From positions 496,001 to 560,000 of the forward strand of contig NZ_JAFCKJ010000003.1 of the NCBI RefSeq assembly GCF_018130465.1: a DNA stretch of 64,000 nucleotides. The letters are read 5' to 3'. Every line of letters begins with the position of its first letter. Position 1 is the stretch's first letter. Source of the stretch: Bradyrhizobium canariense. Its GTDB lineage: Bacteria; Pseudomonadota; Alphaproteobacteria; Rhizobiales; Xanthobacteraceae. Made by a program: the position numbers and the translations under genes. The notes under the pieces are model-generated. The model made no database searches and was not told the DNA's origin. It saw nothing but the letters and a program-made list of their open reading frames with translations. Below are positions 50,955 through 58,451 of the stretch, piece after piece.

Positions 50955-51017
50955 GGCCGCCCAACGCGCCAGCCGGCCCAAGGTTGCGGCGAAGCGCCGG
51001 GCGCCGCACCACACAGC

Positions 51018-51188
51018 TTATTTCAACGCCGTCGCCAGCGATTGCAGCTTTGCGACGAGGTTGGTGCCGAGGGCGTAGATGATCTCGATGATCGCGAGCG
51101 CGATGCCGGCTGCGATCAGGCCGTATTCGATCGCGGTAGCGCCGGATTCATCGGCAGCGAATTCGGCCCATTTGCATTTCAGTTTCAC
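51018..51188 (-). CDS. Flp/Fap-type (type IVb) pilin
   Basis: A 56-residue prepilin. A short basic leader is followed by the pilin N-terminal helix with the Flp signature: GATAIEYGLIAAGIALAIIE, with the conserved Glu/Tyr pair, which Tad pilins use for assembly. GTG start at 51188 follows GGGAAGGACACGCAC. It is the subunit of Tad-type adhesive pili. No prepilin peptidase, cpa or tad genes lie in the window, so it is a solitary copy that would depend on a secretion locus elsewhere. Confidence 0.9.
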   Translation of the reverse strand: MKLKCKWAEFAADESGATAIEYGLIAAGIALAIIEIIYALGTNLVAKLQSLATALK

Positions 51189-51456
51189 GTGCGTGTCCTT
51201 CCCAGCTCTAGCGGAAATCGCCGGCGCGGGAAACTTGCATAATCACAATCCAAGATTGCGTAACTTCAACCGCCTCAAATTGACGACAATGAATGCTGCA
51301 TTTGCAGGCCTTTTCGGCCGTGGCGCCCTTGGAACCGCGATGGAACCCGCGTTGCCGCTGCGCAACACCTGCCCGAAAAGCCGGGTTTCGCCGAATTGCG
51401 CCATTGCGCCGCCACACCGTCCTCCGAACAATCGACGCGCGGCGTGCCTTTTCGTG

Positions 51457-51498
51457 CAAGACTGTTTGGTCAAAACTGTCTGGTCAAGACTGTTCGGA
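51457..51498. repeat. 14-bp tandem repeat, three copies, upstream of the M15-like gene
   Basis: CAAGACTGTTTGGT (51457-51470), CAAAACTGTCTGGT (51471-51484) and CAAGACTGTTCGGA (51485-51498), 40-81 bp upstream of the next ATG. The rest of the 349-bp gap 51189-51537 contains no gene that I can support. Confidence 0.85.
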
Positions 51499-51537
51499 CA
51501 GGACGAGGTTCAACAGAACCGTTTGGAGGCAGGGATC

Positions 51538-52845
51538 ATGAATGATCGGCGGTCTCTTCTGGTGGCGGTCTCCTGCCCCTCGGCGGTTCTCGCCGGCTGG
51601 CTGGCGCTCTCTTTGTCCGCCTATGCCCCTGCCCTCATCGAGAACAGCGGCGCCAATGCCTCTGCCGTCTCGCGCGCAAAGGATCTTGGCCGGCTCGACC
51701 TCGCCGACATTCCGCACGCTGCGGCCGTCGAGGATGGCATCGCCCTGACCGCCGATATCGCGGCCGCTGTCGCTGCGACACCGGGCCTGATAACCGCTGA
51801 AGCGGCAGCGCCCGAGGCGCCAGCTCCGGCCATCAAGCTCGCCTCGGCCGACCCAGTACTGATCTTGCCGACCGAGGCCCCGCCCGCGCCGCAGATTTCG
51901 CCTGACCCGACACCAGTCGCCAGCGAGGTTGCTCCGGCTCCGGGATCGGAGTCCGTGATAAAACTCGCATCGGCTGATCCCACCGAGATCGTGGCGACGG
52001 ACGCGCTGTCGCCCGCGGCGATCGCGACCGGCCCTGCGCCTGCCGCGAGCAAGGCCTCGCCGTCCGCGGACACCACCGCCGTGCTCGACGAATGCTTCGT
52101 CATGGAGGCCTGCATCGACCGCTATCTCTGGGCGCTCTACCAACGCACGCCCAAGGAAGACTCGATCAAGGTCGAGGAACGCCGCGCCGTCACCGTCAAG
52201 CGCAAGGGCAAGATGGTGACCGTGATGCGCAGCTTCACGAAACTGGTTGACGAGGACTTTGGCTGGAAGGATCCGAAGGCGGCCGACCACGCCGGCATGC
52301 CGATGATGGACTACGTCATCGGCGGCATGGACAAGAGTTTCAAGCAAAAGCTGTTTCGGACGCTGCTCGCGGCTGAGGCCGCCGGCCTTTCGCCCGGCAT
52401 CACCAGCGCGTTCCGCGACAACTATCGCCAGTCGATCGCGAGCGGCCTGAAGGCTGCCTCCGACCGCTCCTATCATGGCGGCAGCACGCGCGGCGGCTAC
52501 GGCCACGGCATGGCGGCCGACATCGTCAGCACCAAGGGCGACAACCGCGCGCAACGCTGGGTCTCGACCGAGGTGCTGTGGAAGTGGGTCGATGCCAATG
52601 GCAAGGCGCTCGGCATCGGCCGGCCTTATCTCGGCCGCGATCCCCCGCATGTCGGCCCGGTCGATGGTCAGGAATACGTCTCGAGGCGTGGCACGGCCGA
52701 CCGCAGGGAAGCGTCCAACGCCAGACCGAAGAAGACCCGGGCGGTAGCCAGCGCCAGGCCGCCCAAGGCACAGGCCGCGCGCGAGCAAAAGAGCCCGGCA
52801 AAGCCGCAGAAATCGGCGCAATCGGCCGCGAAGCGCGCGACCTGA
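51538..52845 (+). CDS. Exported protein with M15/VanY-like peptidase domain (variant motif)
   Basis: A 435-residue protein. The N-terminus has a hydrophobic signal/anchor (about 6-30), then an Ala/Pro-rich linker (about 60-185) containing two KLASADP repeats. The C-terminal half resembles peptidoglycan M15/VanY-like peptidases: SPGITSAFRDNYRQSIASGL, a zinc-site-like GGYGHGMAADIVS (about 319-331), and DPPHVGPVDGQEY with His-371. In HxxGxAxD terms the first His is Tyr-321, while His-323 lies two residues on. The tail (about 385-435) is Lys/Ala-rich. ATG 51538 follows GGAGGCAGGGATC. Confidence 0.75.
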   Translation: MNDRRSLLVAVSCPSAVLAGWLALSLSAYAPALIENSGANASAVSRAKDLGRLDLADIPHAAAVEDGIALTADIAAAVAATPGLITAEAAAPEAPAPAIKLASADPVLILPTEAPPAPQISPDPTPVASEVAPAPGSESVIKLASADPTEIVATDALSPAAIATGPAPAASKASPSADTTAVLDECFVMEACIDRYLWALYQRTPKEDSIKVEERRAVTVKRKGKMVTVMRSFTKLVDEDFGWKDPKAADHAGMPMMDYVIGGMDKSFKQKLFRTLLAAEAAGLSPGITSAFRDNYRQSIASGLKAASDRSYHGGSTRGGYGHGMAADIVSTKGDNRAQRWVSTEVLWKWVDANGKALGIGRPYLGRDPPHVGPVDGQEYVSRRGTADRREASNARPKKTRAVASARPPKAQAAREQKSPAKPQKSAQSAAKRAT

Positions 52846-52848
52846 GTA

Positions 52849-53667
52849 TTACGGCTTGCGTCCCGGCGTCGGCAGCGGCACGAGCCGCATCTCGGCGGTG
52901 CCTGCCTCCTGCGTGCGCACCAGCACCGCAAAGATGGTTTCGACCGCGAGCCGCACCGCCGCCTCGGTTGACGTGCCCTTGGCCAGATGCGCCGCAATCA
53001 GGCCGGTGAGAAGATCGCCGGTGCCATAGGGCCGGATCGGCAGCCGCGGTGTTGCAAAGCGCGACAACTGATCATCTGCGCACAAGATCGTTTCCACCTG
53101 CCCGTCCGCCGTGTCGGTGAGCGTGCAGCCGGTGGCGACCACGTCGATGCGGCCGGTCCCGGCGAGCGCCGCGCACGCCGCGCGCAGGCCCTGCGCATCT
53201 GCGATGGGGAGGCCTGCGAGCAGCCCGAGCTCGAACTGGTTCGGCGTGGTCAAATTGGCAGCCGGCAGCAGCCGGTGCCGGACCACGTCCAGTATGCCGT
53301 CAGCGACGTAGACCCGGCCGTCATCGCCGATCACGGGGTCGCAGAGATAGACGAGCTTTGAATTGCGGGTCAGCGCCCGCTCGACGAAATCGGCAATGAC
53401 GGCAGCATTGCCGGGCGAGCCGAGATAGCCGGTGACGAGTACCGAAGCCTCGTCGACGAGATCGCGCTCCTCGAGGCCTCTCAGCAGATCTGCGACGAGC
53501 TCTGTCTCCAGCACCCGCCCGCGCAGGCTCGGATAGCGCGGATGGTTCGACAGCAGCGTTGTCGGCACCGCCGCGACGTTCACCCCCTCCGCCTGCATGG
53601 CATAGGCGGCGGCGCTGTTGCCGACATGGCCGTGGACCACCTGGCTTTGAATGGAGATGACGAGCAT
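52849..53667 (-). CDS. pdxY: Pyridoxal kinase PdxY
   Basis: Phosphorylates pyridoxal in the vitamin B6 salvage pathway. The 272-residue ribokinase-fold product has SIQSQVVHGHVGNSAAAYAM at the start, VYLCDPVIGDDGRVYV, TPNQFELGLLAGL, and the anion-hole/catalytic YGTGDLLTGLIAAHL. The start at ATG 53667 matches the family; the frame extends to 53703. It follows a flavin-binding PaiB-like gene on the same strand with a 48-bp gap, so co-transcription is likely. The short C-terminus ends MRLVPLPTPGRKP. Confidence 0.92.
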   Translation of the reverse strand: MLVISIQSQVVHGHVGNSAAAYAMQAEGVNVAAVPTTLLSNHPRYPSLRGRVLETELVADLLRGLEERDLVDEASVLVTGYLGSPGNAAVIADFVERALTRNSKLVYLCDPVIGDDGRVYVADGILDVVRHRLLPAANLTTPNQFELGLLAGLPIADAQGLRAACAALAGTGRIDVVATGCTLTDTADGQVETILCADDQLSRFATPRLPIRPYGTGDLLTGLIAAHLAKGTSTEAAVRLAVETIFAVLVRTQEAGTAEMRLVPLPTPGRKP

Positions 53668-53715
53668 GAGGAGGTCCGTAAGTTCAAACGTCAGAGGGCG
53701 CAAGAGTGGCCCGGA

Positions 53716-54357
53716 TCACGAACCGTCATACCCAAGCCCCGGCCGCAGCGCCTGCATCTTCCGCGCCAGCCGCCGATGCCCGGTCTCCTCCGACCGCGCC
53801 AGCCGATCCACGACCGCGACATGGTCCACATCGCTTTTGTGCTGGTTGAGCTTGGCCTGCCCTTCGACGCTGTCCACCACGAGATCGACGACGCGGATCG
53901 CAGCCAGCATGCTCTCGCGCTTGCCCGGCTCCATCTGTGCGAGGTCCCAGGGTGCTTTCGGCAAGCGCGCTTCCGAGACCGCGAGCAGTGCATCGCCATG
54001 GCCGCGGTTCTCGTCGAGCCCGCGCGGATAAGCCACGCCCGACAGATGGACGGCCTCATAGAGCCAGGTCGAGACGTTGTCCGGCGACGAATACCAGTCG
54101 TTGGAGATATAGGCATCGTCGCCGGCAACAATCAGCAGGAAGCGCCGTGTGCCGTCCGCGAGCGGAACGAGCGGATTTTTGGCGGTGAAATGGATCTGCA
54201 CGATCGTGCGCCCGTCGCGCCGCTCCAGCACGAACGGCACATGCGAGGCGCGCGGCCCGCGCTCATCCGCCGCCACGATCATGCCGAAGCCGCGTCGGCC
54301 TGCAAATTCCAGCGCACGCTGCTCCTCGATCTGGAACTGGGGACGAAGGACATGCAT
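53716..54357 (-). CDS. PaiB-family FMN-binding protein
   Basis: A 213-residue split-barrel flavoprotein of the PaiB (FMN-binding negative transcriptional regulator) family. Motifs: MHVLRPQFQIEEQRALEFAG, GFGMIVAADERGPRASHVPF, IVQIHFTAKNPLVPL, AYISNDWYSSPDNVSTWLYE, and a C-terminal helical HKSDVDHVAVVDRL. PaiB was reported in Bacillus as affecting sporulation and protease genes, but DNA binding is not established for most members. It sits just upstream of pdxY on the same strand. ATG 54357; an alternative Met lies three codons earlier (54366). Confidence 0.9.
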   Translation of the reverse strand: MHVLRPQFQIEEQRALEFAGRRGFGMIVAADERGPRASHVPFVLERRDGRTIVQIHFTAKNPLVPLADGTRRFLLIVAGDDAYISNDWYSSPDNVSTWLYEAVHLSGVAYPRGLDENRGHGDALLAVSEARLPKAPWDLAQMEPGKRESMLAAIRVVDLVVDSVEGQAKLNQHKSDVDHVAVVDRLARSEETGHRRLARKMQALRPGLGYDGS

Positions 54358-54446
54358 GGCGCGCACTCAAGCTGGGCGAAGGACGATGCGAGGCTAACCC
54401 ATCACCGGGCGAAACCCGAAACGATATTGGGCCGCAAACGCAGATG

Positions 54447-55091
54447 TCAGGAATGATCTCGGCGACGCGCCAGCTCGTCGAGATAGGCGCAGAACATGTC
54501 GGCCATTCCGTCGGAATGGCACGCGATCTCCGCCTCGCTGCGCGGCGTTTCCGAGAACCGCTTGCCGACCTCGCTCAGCGTCGTCTTGATCAGCTCGCCG
54601 GCAAGGGTGCGCGTCGCATCCGAGGCCTTTGGCAGCGCCTCCCGCATGAACACTGCGACGATGCCCTCGCCGGCCGCCCGCGCGTCCTGCGCCTCGGGCG
54701 CGTCACGATAGAGCGGTGCGGCATCACTGAGCGCGACGCGGATCGCGGCCTCCTCGCACTCGGAGCGAATGAAGGCGTGAACCAGCGCACGCAGCCGCGC
54801 CGGAGGCGGCTTCGCGCGGTCGGCGAGGATGCCGCGCAGGAGCTCGCTCGTGCGCCGCCACTCGTCGCTCTGAAGGCGGAACAGGATCGCCGCCTTGTTC
54901 GGAAAATATTGGTAGAGCGATCCGACGCTCACCCCGGCCCGCTCGGCCACCCGCGCCGTGGTGAAACGCTGCGCGCCCTCCCTCGCCAGGACCTGAACAG
55001 CCGCATCCAGAATGGCCGCCACCAGCCCGTTGGAGCGGGCCTGCTGCGGCTGTTTTCGTGAGGAAACTGAACGGCTTCGGCGATTGGCCAC
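54447..55091 (-). CDS. TetR-family transcriptional regulator
   Basis: A 214-residue regulator. The N-terminal helix-turn-helix is at about residues 22-70 (ILDAAVQVLAREGAQRFTTA; GVSVGSLYQYFPNKAAILFR). The C-terminal part is the variable ligand-binding and dimer domain. GTG 55091 with GAGG upstream is preferred; TTG 55106 lacks a site. It is divergent from an O-methyltransferase gene starting at 55189, across an AT-rich gap containing ACGAATTAATCGT (55124-55136), a candidate operator, so it probably represses that gene. Confidence 0.92.
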   Translation of the reverse strand: MANRRSRSVSSRKQPQQARSNGLVAAILDAAVQVLAREGAQRFTTARVAERAGVSVGSLYQYFPNKAAILFRLQSDEWRRTSELLRGILADRAKPPPARLRALVHAFIRSECEEAAIRVALSDAAPLYRDAPEAQDARAAGEGIVAVFMREALPKASDATRTLAGELIKTTLSEVGKRFSETPRSEAEIACHSDGMADMFCAYLDELARRRDHS

Positions 55092-55123
55092 GGCGCCCTC
55101 AGGCAATGCGAATAGCGAATGCG

Positions 55124-55136
55124 ACGAATTAATCGT
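55124..55136. promoter_or_regulatory. Candidate TetR operator/promoter core
   Basis: ACGA-ATTAA-TCGT, a short inverted repeat in an AT-rich stretch between the divergent TetR and O-methyltransferase genes. Arms are only 4 bp, so support is mainly positional. Confidence 0.35.
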
Positions 55137-55188
55137 ATTTCAGCTCTCACGCAAGCACACGCTTCGCCGCGACATCTGGAGACCTCAC

Positions 55189-55854
55189 ATGACGACCCCG
55201 ACCATCACATCGCTTGCGTCGCTGCTCGATCGCCTGTTCGATCAGGACGAAGCGGCACGCGACGCAATGCGAGCAGCCTTCGCCGACGTGCCCGACGCCG
55301 ACCGCGCACGGATGATGCGGAGCAAAACCGATTACCGCGACCTCTATGGACGGCTGAAGGACGCTCCGCTCGCCGTCTCCCGCGAGACCGGCACGCTGCT
55401 TTACATGCTCGCGCGCAGCTCTCGCGCCAAGGCGATCGTGGAGTTCGGAACTTCGTTCGGCATCTCGACCCTGCACCTTGCCGCAGGCTTGCGCGACAAT
55501 GGCGGCGGCCGCCTCATCACCAGCGAGTTCGAGCCATCCAAGGTGGCGCGGGCACGGGACAACCTTTCGGCCGGCGGGCTGATCGATCTCGTCGAAATCC
55601 GCGAAGGCGATGCGCTGAAGACGCTCAAAGCCGATCTGCCCGATACGATCGATCTCGTGCTGCTCGACGGCGCCAAGGCGCTCTACCCTGAGATCCTGGA
55701 TCTGGTCGAAGGCCATCTCCGGCCGGGCACGATCATCGTCGCCGACAACGCCGATGACAGCCCCGACTATCTGGCGCGCGTACGCGCACCCGGAAGCGGC
55801 TACATGTCCACGCCGTTTGCCGAAGACGTCGAGCTCTCCGTACGGATCAACTGA
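55189..55854 (+). CDS. Class I SAM-dependent O-methyltransferase
   Basis: A 221-residue methyltransferase of the catechol-O-methyltransferase-like group. SAM motif I is AIVEFGTSFGISTLHLAAGL (about 82-101), followed by LITSEFEPSKVARARDNL, DLVEIREGDALKTLKADLP, LVLLDGAKALYPEILDLVEG and IIVADNADDS. The N-terminal 55 residues are helical. Substrate unknown; plausible targets are phenolics or quinols. ATG 55189 follows TCTGGAGACCTCAC. A terminator follows. Probably controlled by the divergent TetR protein. Confidence 0.9.
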   Translation: MTTPTITSLASLLDRLFDQDEAARDAMRAAFADVPDADRARMMRSKTDYRDLYGRLKDAPLAVSRETGTLLYMLARSSRAKAIVEFGTSFGISTLHLAAGLRDNGGGRLITSEFEPSKVARARDNLSAGGLIDLVEIREGDALKTLKADLPDTIDLVLLDGAKALYPEILDLVEGHLRPGTIIVADNADDSPDYLARVRAPGSGYMSTPFAEDVELSVRIN

Positions 55855-55880
55855 CCCCGCACCGAACTCCCGCCCCGAGG

Positions 55881-55910
55881 GCCGCCGCACGATTCATCGT
55901 GCGGCGGCTT
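55881..55910 (+). terminator. Terminator after the O-methyltransferase gene
   Basis: GCCGCCGCACGA-TTCA-TCGTGCGGCGGCTT, a perfect 12-bp stem; the T-run is short. Confidence 0.8.
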
Positions 55911-56000
55911 CGTTTCGTCGACAACACATTGTCGCAGGCTGGTCACTCACTCGTGATATTCGCTCCTGGCAAAAACCAGGTTACGCGTGCTAAACATACC

Positions 56001-56012
56001 TACCGCGCGGTA
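56001..56012. promoter_or_regulatory. Candidate operator upstream of the SMR/TetR operon
   Basis: TACCGCGCGGTA, a perfect 12-bp palindrome 28 bp upstream of the SMR start codon. Position and symmetry fit binding by the TetR protein encoded downstream. Confidence 0.6.
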
Positions 56013-56040
56013 TCTTTCGTACGTTACGTTCGAGTTCGCC

Positions 56041-56400
56041 ATGACCTCTGCCTTCAATACTTCCGCCTTCAATGCCTACGCAGCGCTTGCCCTCGCCATC
56101 GTCTTCGAGGTCGCGGGGTCCGCCTTCCTCCAGCAATCCGCGCAGTTCACGCGGCCGTGGCCGACACTGGCGATGGTGCTGTTCTATGTCGCCTCGTTCT
56201 ACGCGCTGTCGGTCGCGATCAGGGTCATCCCCTTGAGCATCGCCTATGCGATCTGGGGCGGGGTCGGCATCATCCTGACTGCAACCGTCTCTTTCGTGCT
56301 GTTCCGCCAGATGCTCGACGCCGCGGCCTTTGTCGGCATCGCGCTGATCGTGTCCGGGGTCGTGGTCATCAACCTGTTCTCGGCTTCCACGGTGCATTGA
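56041..56400 (+). CDS. Small multidrug resistance (SMR/EmrE-like) transporter
   Basis: A 119-residue inner-membrane protein with four helices. The essential Glu is Glu-23 in LAIVFEVAGSAFLQQS; the family motif is IPLSIAYAIWGGVGIILTA. SMR proteins exchange protons for quaternary cations, guanidinium or polyamines. The C-terminal helix ends with ALIVSGVVVINLFS. ATG 56041. Its stop overlaps the following TetR start (TGATG), a tight operon, so TetR probably represses both genes via the palindrome upstream. The exact drug or metabolite is unknown. Confidence 0.94.
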   Translation: MTSAFNTSAFNAYAALALAIVFEVAGSAFLQQSAQFTRPWPTLAMVLFYVASFYALSVAIRVIPLSIAYAIWGGVGIILTATVSFVLFRQMLDAAAFVGIALIVSGVVVINLFSASTVH

Positions 56401-56969
56401 TGCCGGCAAGCGCCTACACGCGCACCAAGCAGCCCGAGCAGGTCCGGCGGGCCCTGCTCGACCACGCAGCCGCCATCGCCATGGACCATGGCGTCTCCGG
56501 CGTCACGGTGCAGGCAGTCGCAGCGGCGGCGGGCGTCACCAAGGGCGGGCTGTTTCATCATTTCGGCAGCAAGCAGGCGCTGATCGAGGGCCTGTTCGCC
56601 GATCTGCTCGCCCGCGTCGATGCCGAGATCGACGCGGCGATCGAGGCCGATCCCAAGCCGCGCGGCAGCTTTACGCGCGCCTACGTGAATGCGGTCTTCA
56701 CCGGCAAGGCCTTCGGCTTCGCGACGCCCTGGGCCGCGCTGAGCATGGTCGTCGTCACCGATCCGCCGCTGCGACGGCTCTGGAACGACTGGATCAAGGC
56801 GCGGCTGAAGCGCCACCGTGCGACAGACGGCACGCCGGAGCTCCACGTCGTCCGCCTCGCCGCCGACGGCGCCTGGCTGTCCTATGTCACCACCGGACAG
56901 ACGCGCATGAGCGCCGACCTCCGCGCCGTCCACGCAGGGCTGCTCGCGCAGACTTATCGACACGCGTAG
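56400..56969 (+). CDS. TetR-family regulator of the SMR transporter
   Basis: A 189-residue TetR protein. Helix-turn-helix at about residues 14-62 (LLDHAAAIAMDHGVSGVTVQ; AGVTKGGLFHHFGSKQALIE); the C-terminal ligand-binding domain contains AYVNAVFTGKAFGFATPWAA and ELHVVRLAADGAWLSY, similar to the TetR_C_33-type domain of quaternary-compound regulators. ATG 56400 overlaps the transporter stop codon by one base. Autoregulation through the palindrome at 56001 is likely. Convergent with the cytochrome-like gene at 56988. Confidence 0.93.
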   Translation: MPASAYTRTKQPEQVRRALLDHAAAIAMDHGVSGVTVQAVAAAAGVTKGGLFHHFGSKQALIEGLFADLLARVDAEIDAAIEADPKPRGSFTRAYVNAVFTGKAFGFATPWAALSMVVVTDPPLRRLWNDWIKARLKRHRATDGTPELHVVRLAADGAWLSYVTTGQTRMSADLRAVHAGLLAQTYRHA

Positions 56970-56987
56970 CCGGCAGCCGGCTCACGC

Positions 56988-57347
56988 CTAATGGCTTTGC
57001 AACGGCTTGGCCGGGCGCGGCGCGGATCGGTTCGCGCCACGCTTTGCCGCGGCCCGCGGCGACGGCGTATCGACCGCTTCGAGATAGGCGGCAAGCGCCT
57101 TGGCTGTGTCCGAACTGGTCGCGTAATGGTCCTTCAGGAACCAGGACAGCGTCAGGCTGAAGCGCCCCTTGGCAAGACCGCGCGGGCTGCGATGGCAGGT
57201 CGCGCAACCATCGGCGAAGAGCTTTTGCGGCGACTTGCCGGCATCGAGATTTTGCGCGGCAGCAACTGTCGCCGTCAGGACGGCGGCGGCTGCAAGAGTC
57301 ATCAGGGGCGCGATCAGGTCGCGCCCCGGCCGAGATAGCAAAATCAA
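56988..57347 (-). CDS. Small cytochrome c-like protein without an obvious Met ligand
   Basis: A 119-residue exported protein. Signal peptide at about 1-31 (LMTLAAAAVLTATVAAAQNL). The haem site is CATCH (Cys-48, Cys-51, His-52), followed by LSWFLKDHYATSSDTAKALA and the typical C-terminal helix AAYLEAVD. No Met occurs after the haem motif, so the sixth ligand cannot be Met; the His in KDHYATS is a candidate. The tail is Arg/Pro/Ala-rich. TTG start at 57347 behind AGGGGACGACA. Similar proteins recur in Bradyrhizobium; role unknown. Confidence 0.82.
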   Translation of the reverse strand: MILLSRPGRDLIAPLMTLAAAAVLTATVAAAQNLDAGKSPQKLFADGCATCHRSPRGLAKGRFSLTLSWFLKDHYATSSDTAKALAAYLEAVDTPSPRAAAKRGANRSAPRPAKPLQSH

Positions 57348-57373
57348 TGTCGTCCCCTAGCCCCGTCTTGCGG

Positions 57374-57553
57374 TCAGGCCGCCAATAGCTGATCAAATTC
57401 GGGCGGCGCATAGTCCTTGCCGTCCTGGTCGGTGATGACGACCTTCCACCCCTCGCTCGCCCAAACCCTTGCCTTCGCCACGATGAGCAACCGGCTCTCG
57501 CGGGCAAAGCTGCACTTCTCATTGTCGCGTTCTGCGACCATCTTATAGGCCAA
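57374..57553 (-). CDS. Small hypothetical protein
   Basis: A 59-residue soluble protein (MVAERDNEKCSFARESRLLI, VWASEGWKVVITDQDGKDYA). The segment VWASEGWKVVITDQDGK recurs in short Bradyrhizobium hypotheticals, as far as I recall. The start could be TTG 57553 (GGGGATGCGCA upstream) or ATG 57541. It follows the cytochrome-like gene start by 26 bp on the same strand (upstream of it), so the two could be co-transcribed. One cysteine; no signal peptide. Confidence 0.65.
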   Translation of the reverse strand: MAYKMVAERDNEKCSFARESRLLIVAKARVWASEGWKVVITDQDGKDYAPPEFDQLLAA

Positions 57554-57690
57554 TGCGCATCCCCTTGCGTTGCCCTGCACCCGCTCTCCTCGTGGCAGCG
57601 GGCTTTGGCGGCAATTCGCCGGGAGCGTGGCAATTTGATGCCATCCAGGCAGCATTGGGCTGGGTTCCGGCCAAACGAGGGAGGTTGATC

Positions 57691-57969
57691 GTGCGCCGCA
57701 TCATGAATGCGATTCTGCTTGTCGCGGGCTTGCTTGGTGCGGGCCTGCTCCGCACCATGCCGACAGCAGCGCAGACCTATGATCCGCGCCATCCCGTCTG
57801 CATCGAGATCTACACCGTCGACGGCCGCAGCATCGATTGCAGTTTTGCGACAATCGCACAGTGCGCCGCGACCGCCTCCGGGCAGTCCGCCCAGTGCTAC
57901 GCCAATCCTTATGCCACGCAGAGCGCACAGCCCAGCCCGGTTCCGTCGCCGCCGCGACGAAGCCGATAG
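57691..57969 (+). CDS. Exported DUF3551 protein
   Basis: A 92-residue exported protein of the DUF3551 family, common in Bradyrhizobium and relatives. Signal peptide of about 28 residues (IMNAILLVAGLLGAGLLRTM, ending AAQ). The mature domain has the family's cysteine pattern: PVCIEIYTVDGRSIDCSF, AQCAATASGQSAQCYANPY. The tail is Pro/Ser/Arg-rich. Function unknown. GTG 57691 follows GGGAGGTTGATC; ATG 57703 is an alternative. The longer frame from 57553 is a shadow. Confidence 0.88.
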   Translation: MRRIMNAILLVAGLLGAGLLRTMPTAAQTYDPRHPVCIEIYTVDGRSIDCSFATIAQCAATASGQSAQCYANPYATQSAQPSPVPSPPRRSR

Positions 57970-57988
57970 CATCAGGTCCGCGCTCCGA

Positions 57989-58273
57989 TCAGTGCACGCG
58001 AATGATGTGGGGGCGGCCTAGATCGATCAGCCCCTGCACCGCCGAGAGGCGGTCGTCGAGGGCTGCAATGGTGAGCAACAGATTGTTGCGGCGTTCGTCG
58101 AGAAGGCCTATCTCGGCGCCGGAGAGTTTGGTGCTCGACCGCTCCTTGTGAATCCCGTCGAGGGATTCGCGCAATCCGGCAATCAGGCTGGACAGCTGCT
58201 TGGCCTCCTTGGTCATCGATCGCTTCGCGACATTTTGGCGCCGCGTCTCCGTCTGGCTCTGTCTCATCGTCAT
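57989..58273 (-). CDS. Small coiled-coil hypothetical protein
   Basis: A 94-residue charged helical protein (EAKQLSSLIAGLRESLDGIH; EIGLLDERRNNLLLTIAALD). Heptad-like leucines suggest a coiled coil. No named family. Either ATG 58273 or ATG 58267 could start it. It is convergent with the DUF3551 gene, ending 19 bp past its stop. Function unknown. Confidence 0.62.
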   Translation of the reverse strand: MTMRQSQTETRRQNVAKRSMTKEAKQLSSLIAGLRESLDGIHKERSSTKLSGAEIGLLDERRNNLLLTIAALDDRLSAVQGLIDLGRPHIIRVH

Positions 58274-58401
58274 CCTCCCGTGCCCCGCTGCCCCGAGTGG
58301 AATGCTTACAGCTTTGGGTACACCTGTTACGATCGATGAAATCTGCCCGCGAAGAACTTTCTTAAATTGTACGCGCAGGGAACCCGGTCCCGGATCAAAC
58401 A

Positions 58402-58430
58402 GAAAGCCCGGCGCGAGGGCCGGGCTTTCC
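58402..58430 (-). terminator. Terminator of the SH3-domain protein gene
   Basis: On the minus strand GGAAAGCCCGGCC-CTCGC-GCCGGGCTTTC, just past the stop at 58452; followed by TGTTT. Confidence 0.8.
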
Positions 58431-58451
58431 TTGCGACGTCACTTGGCAACA

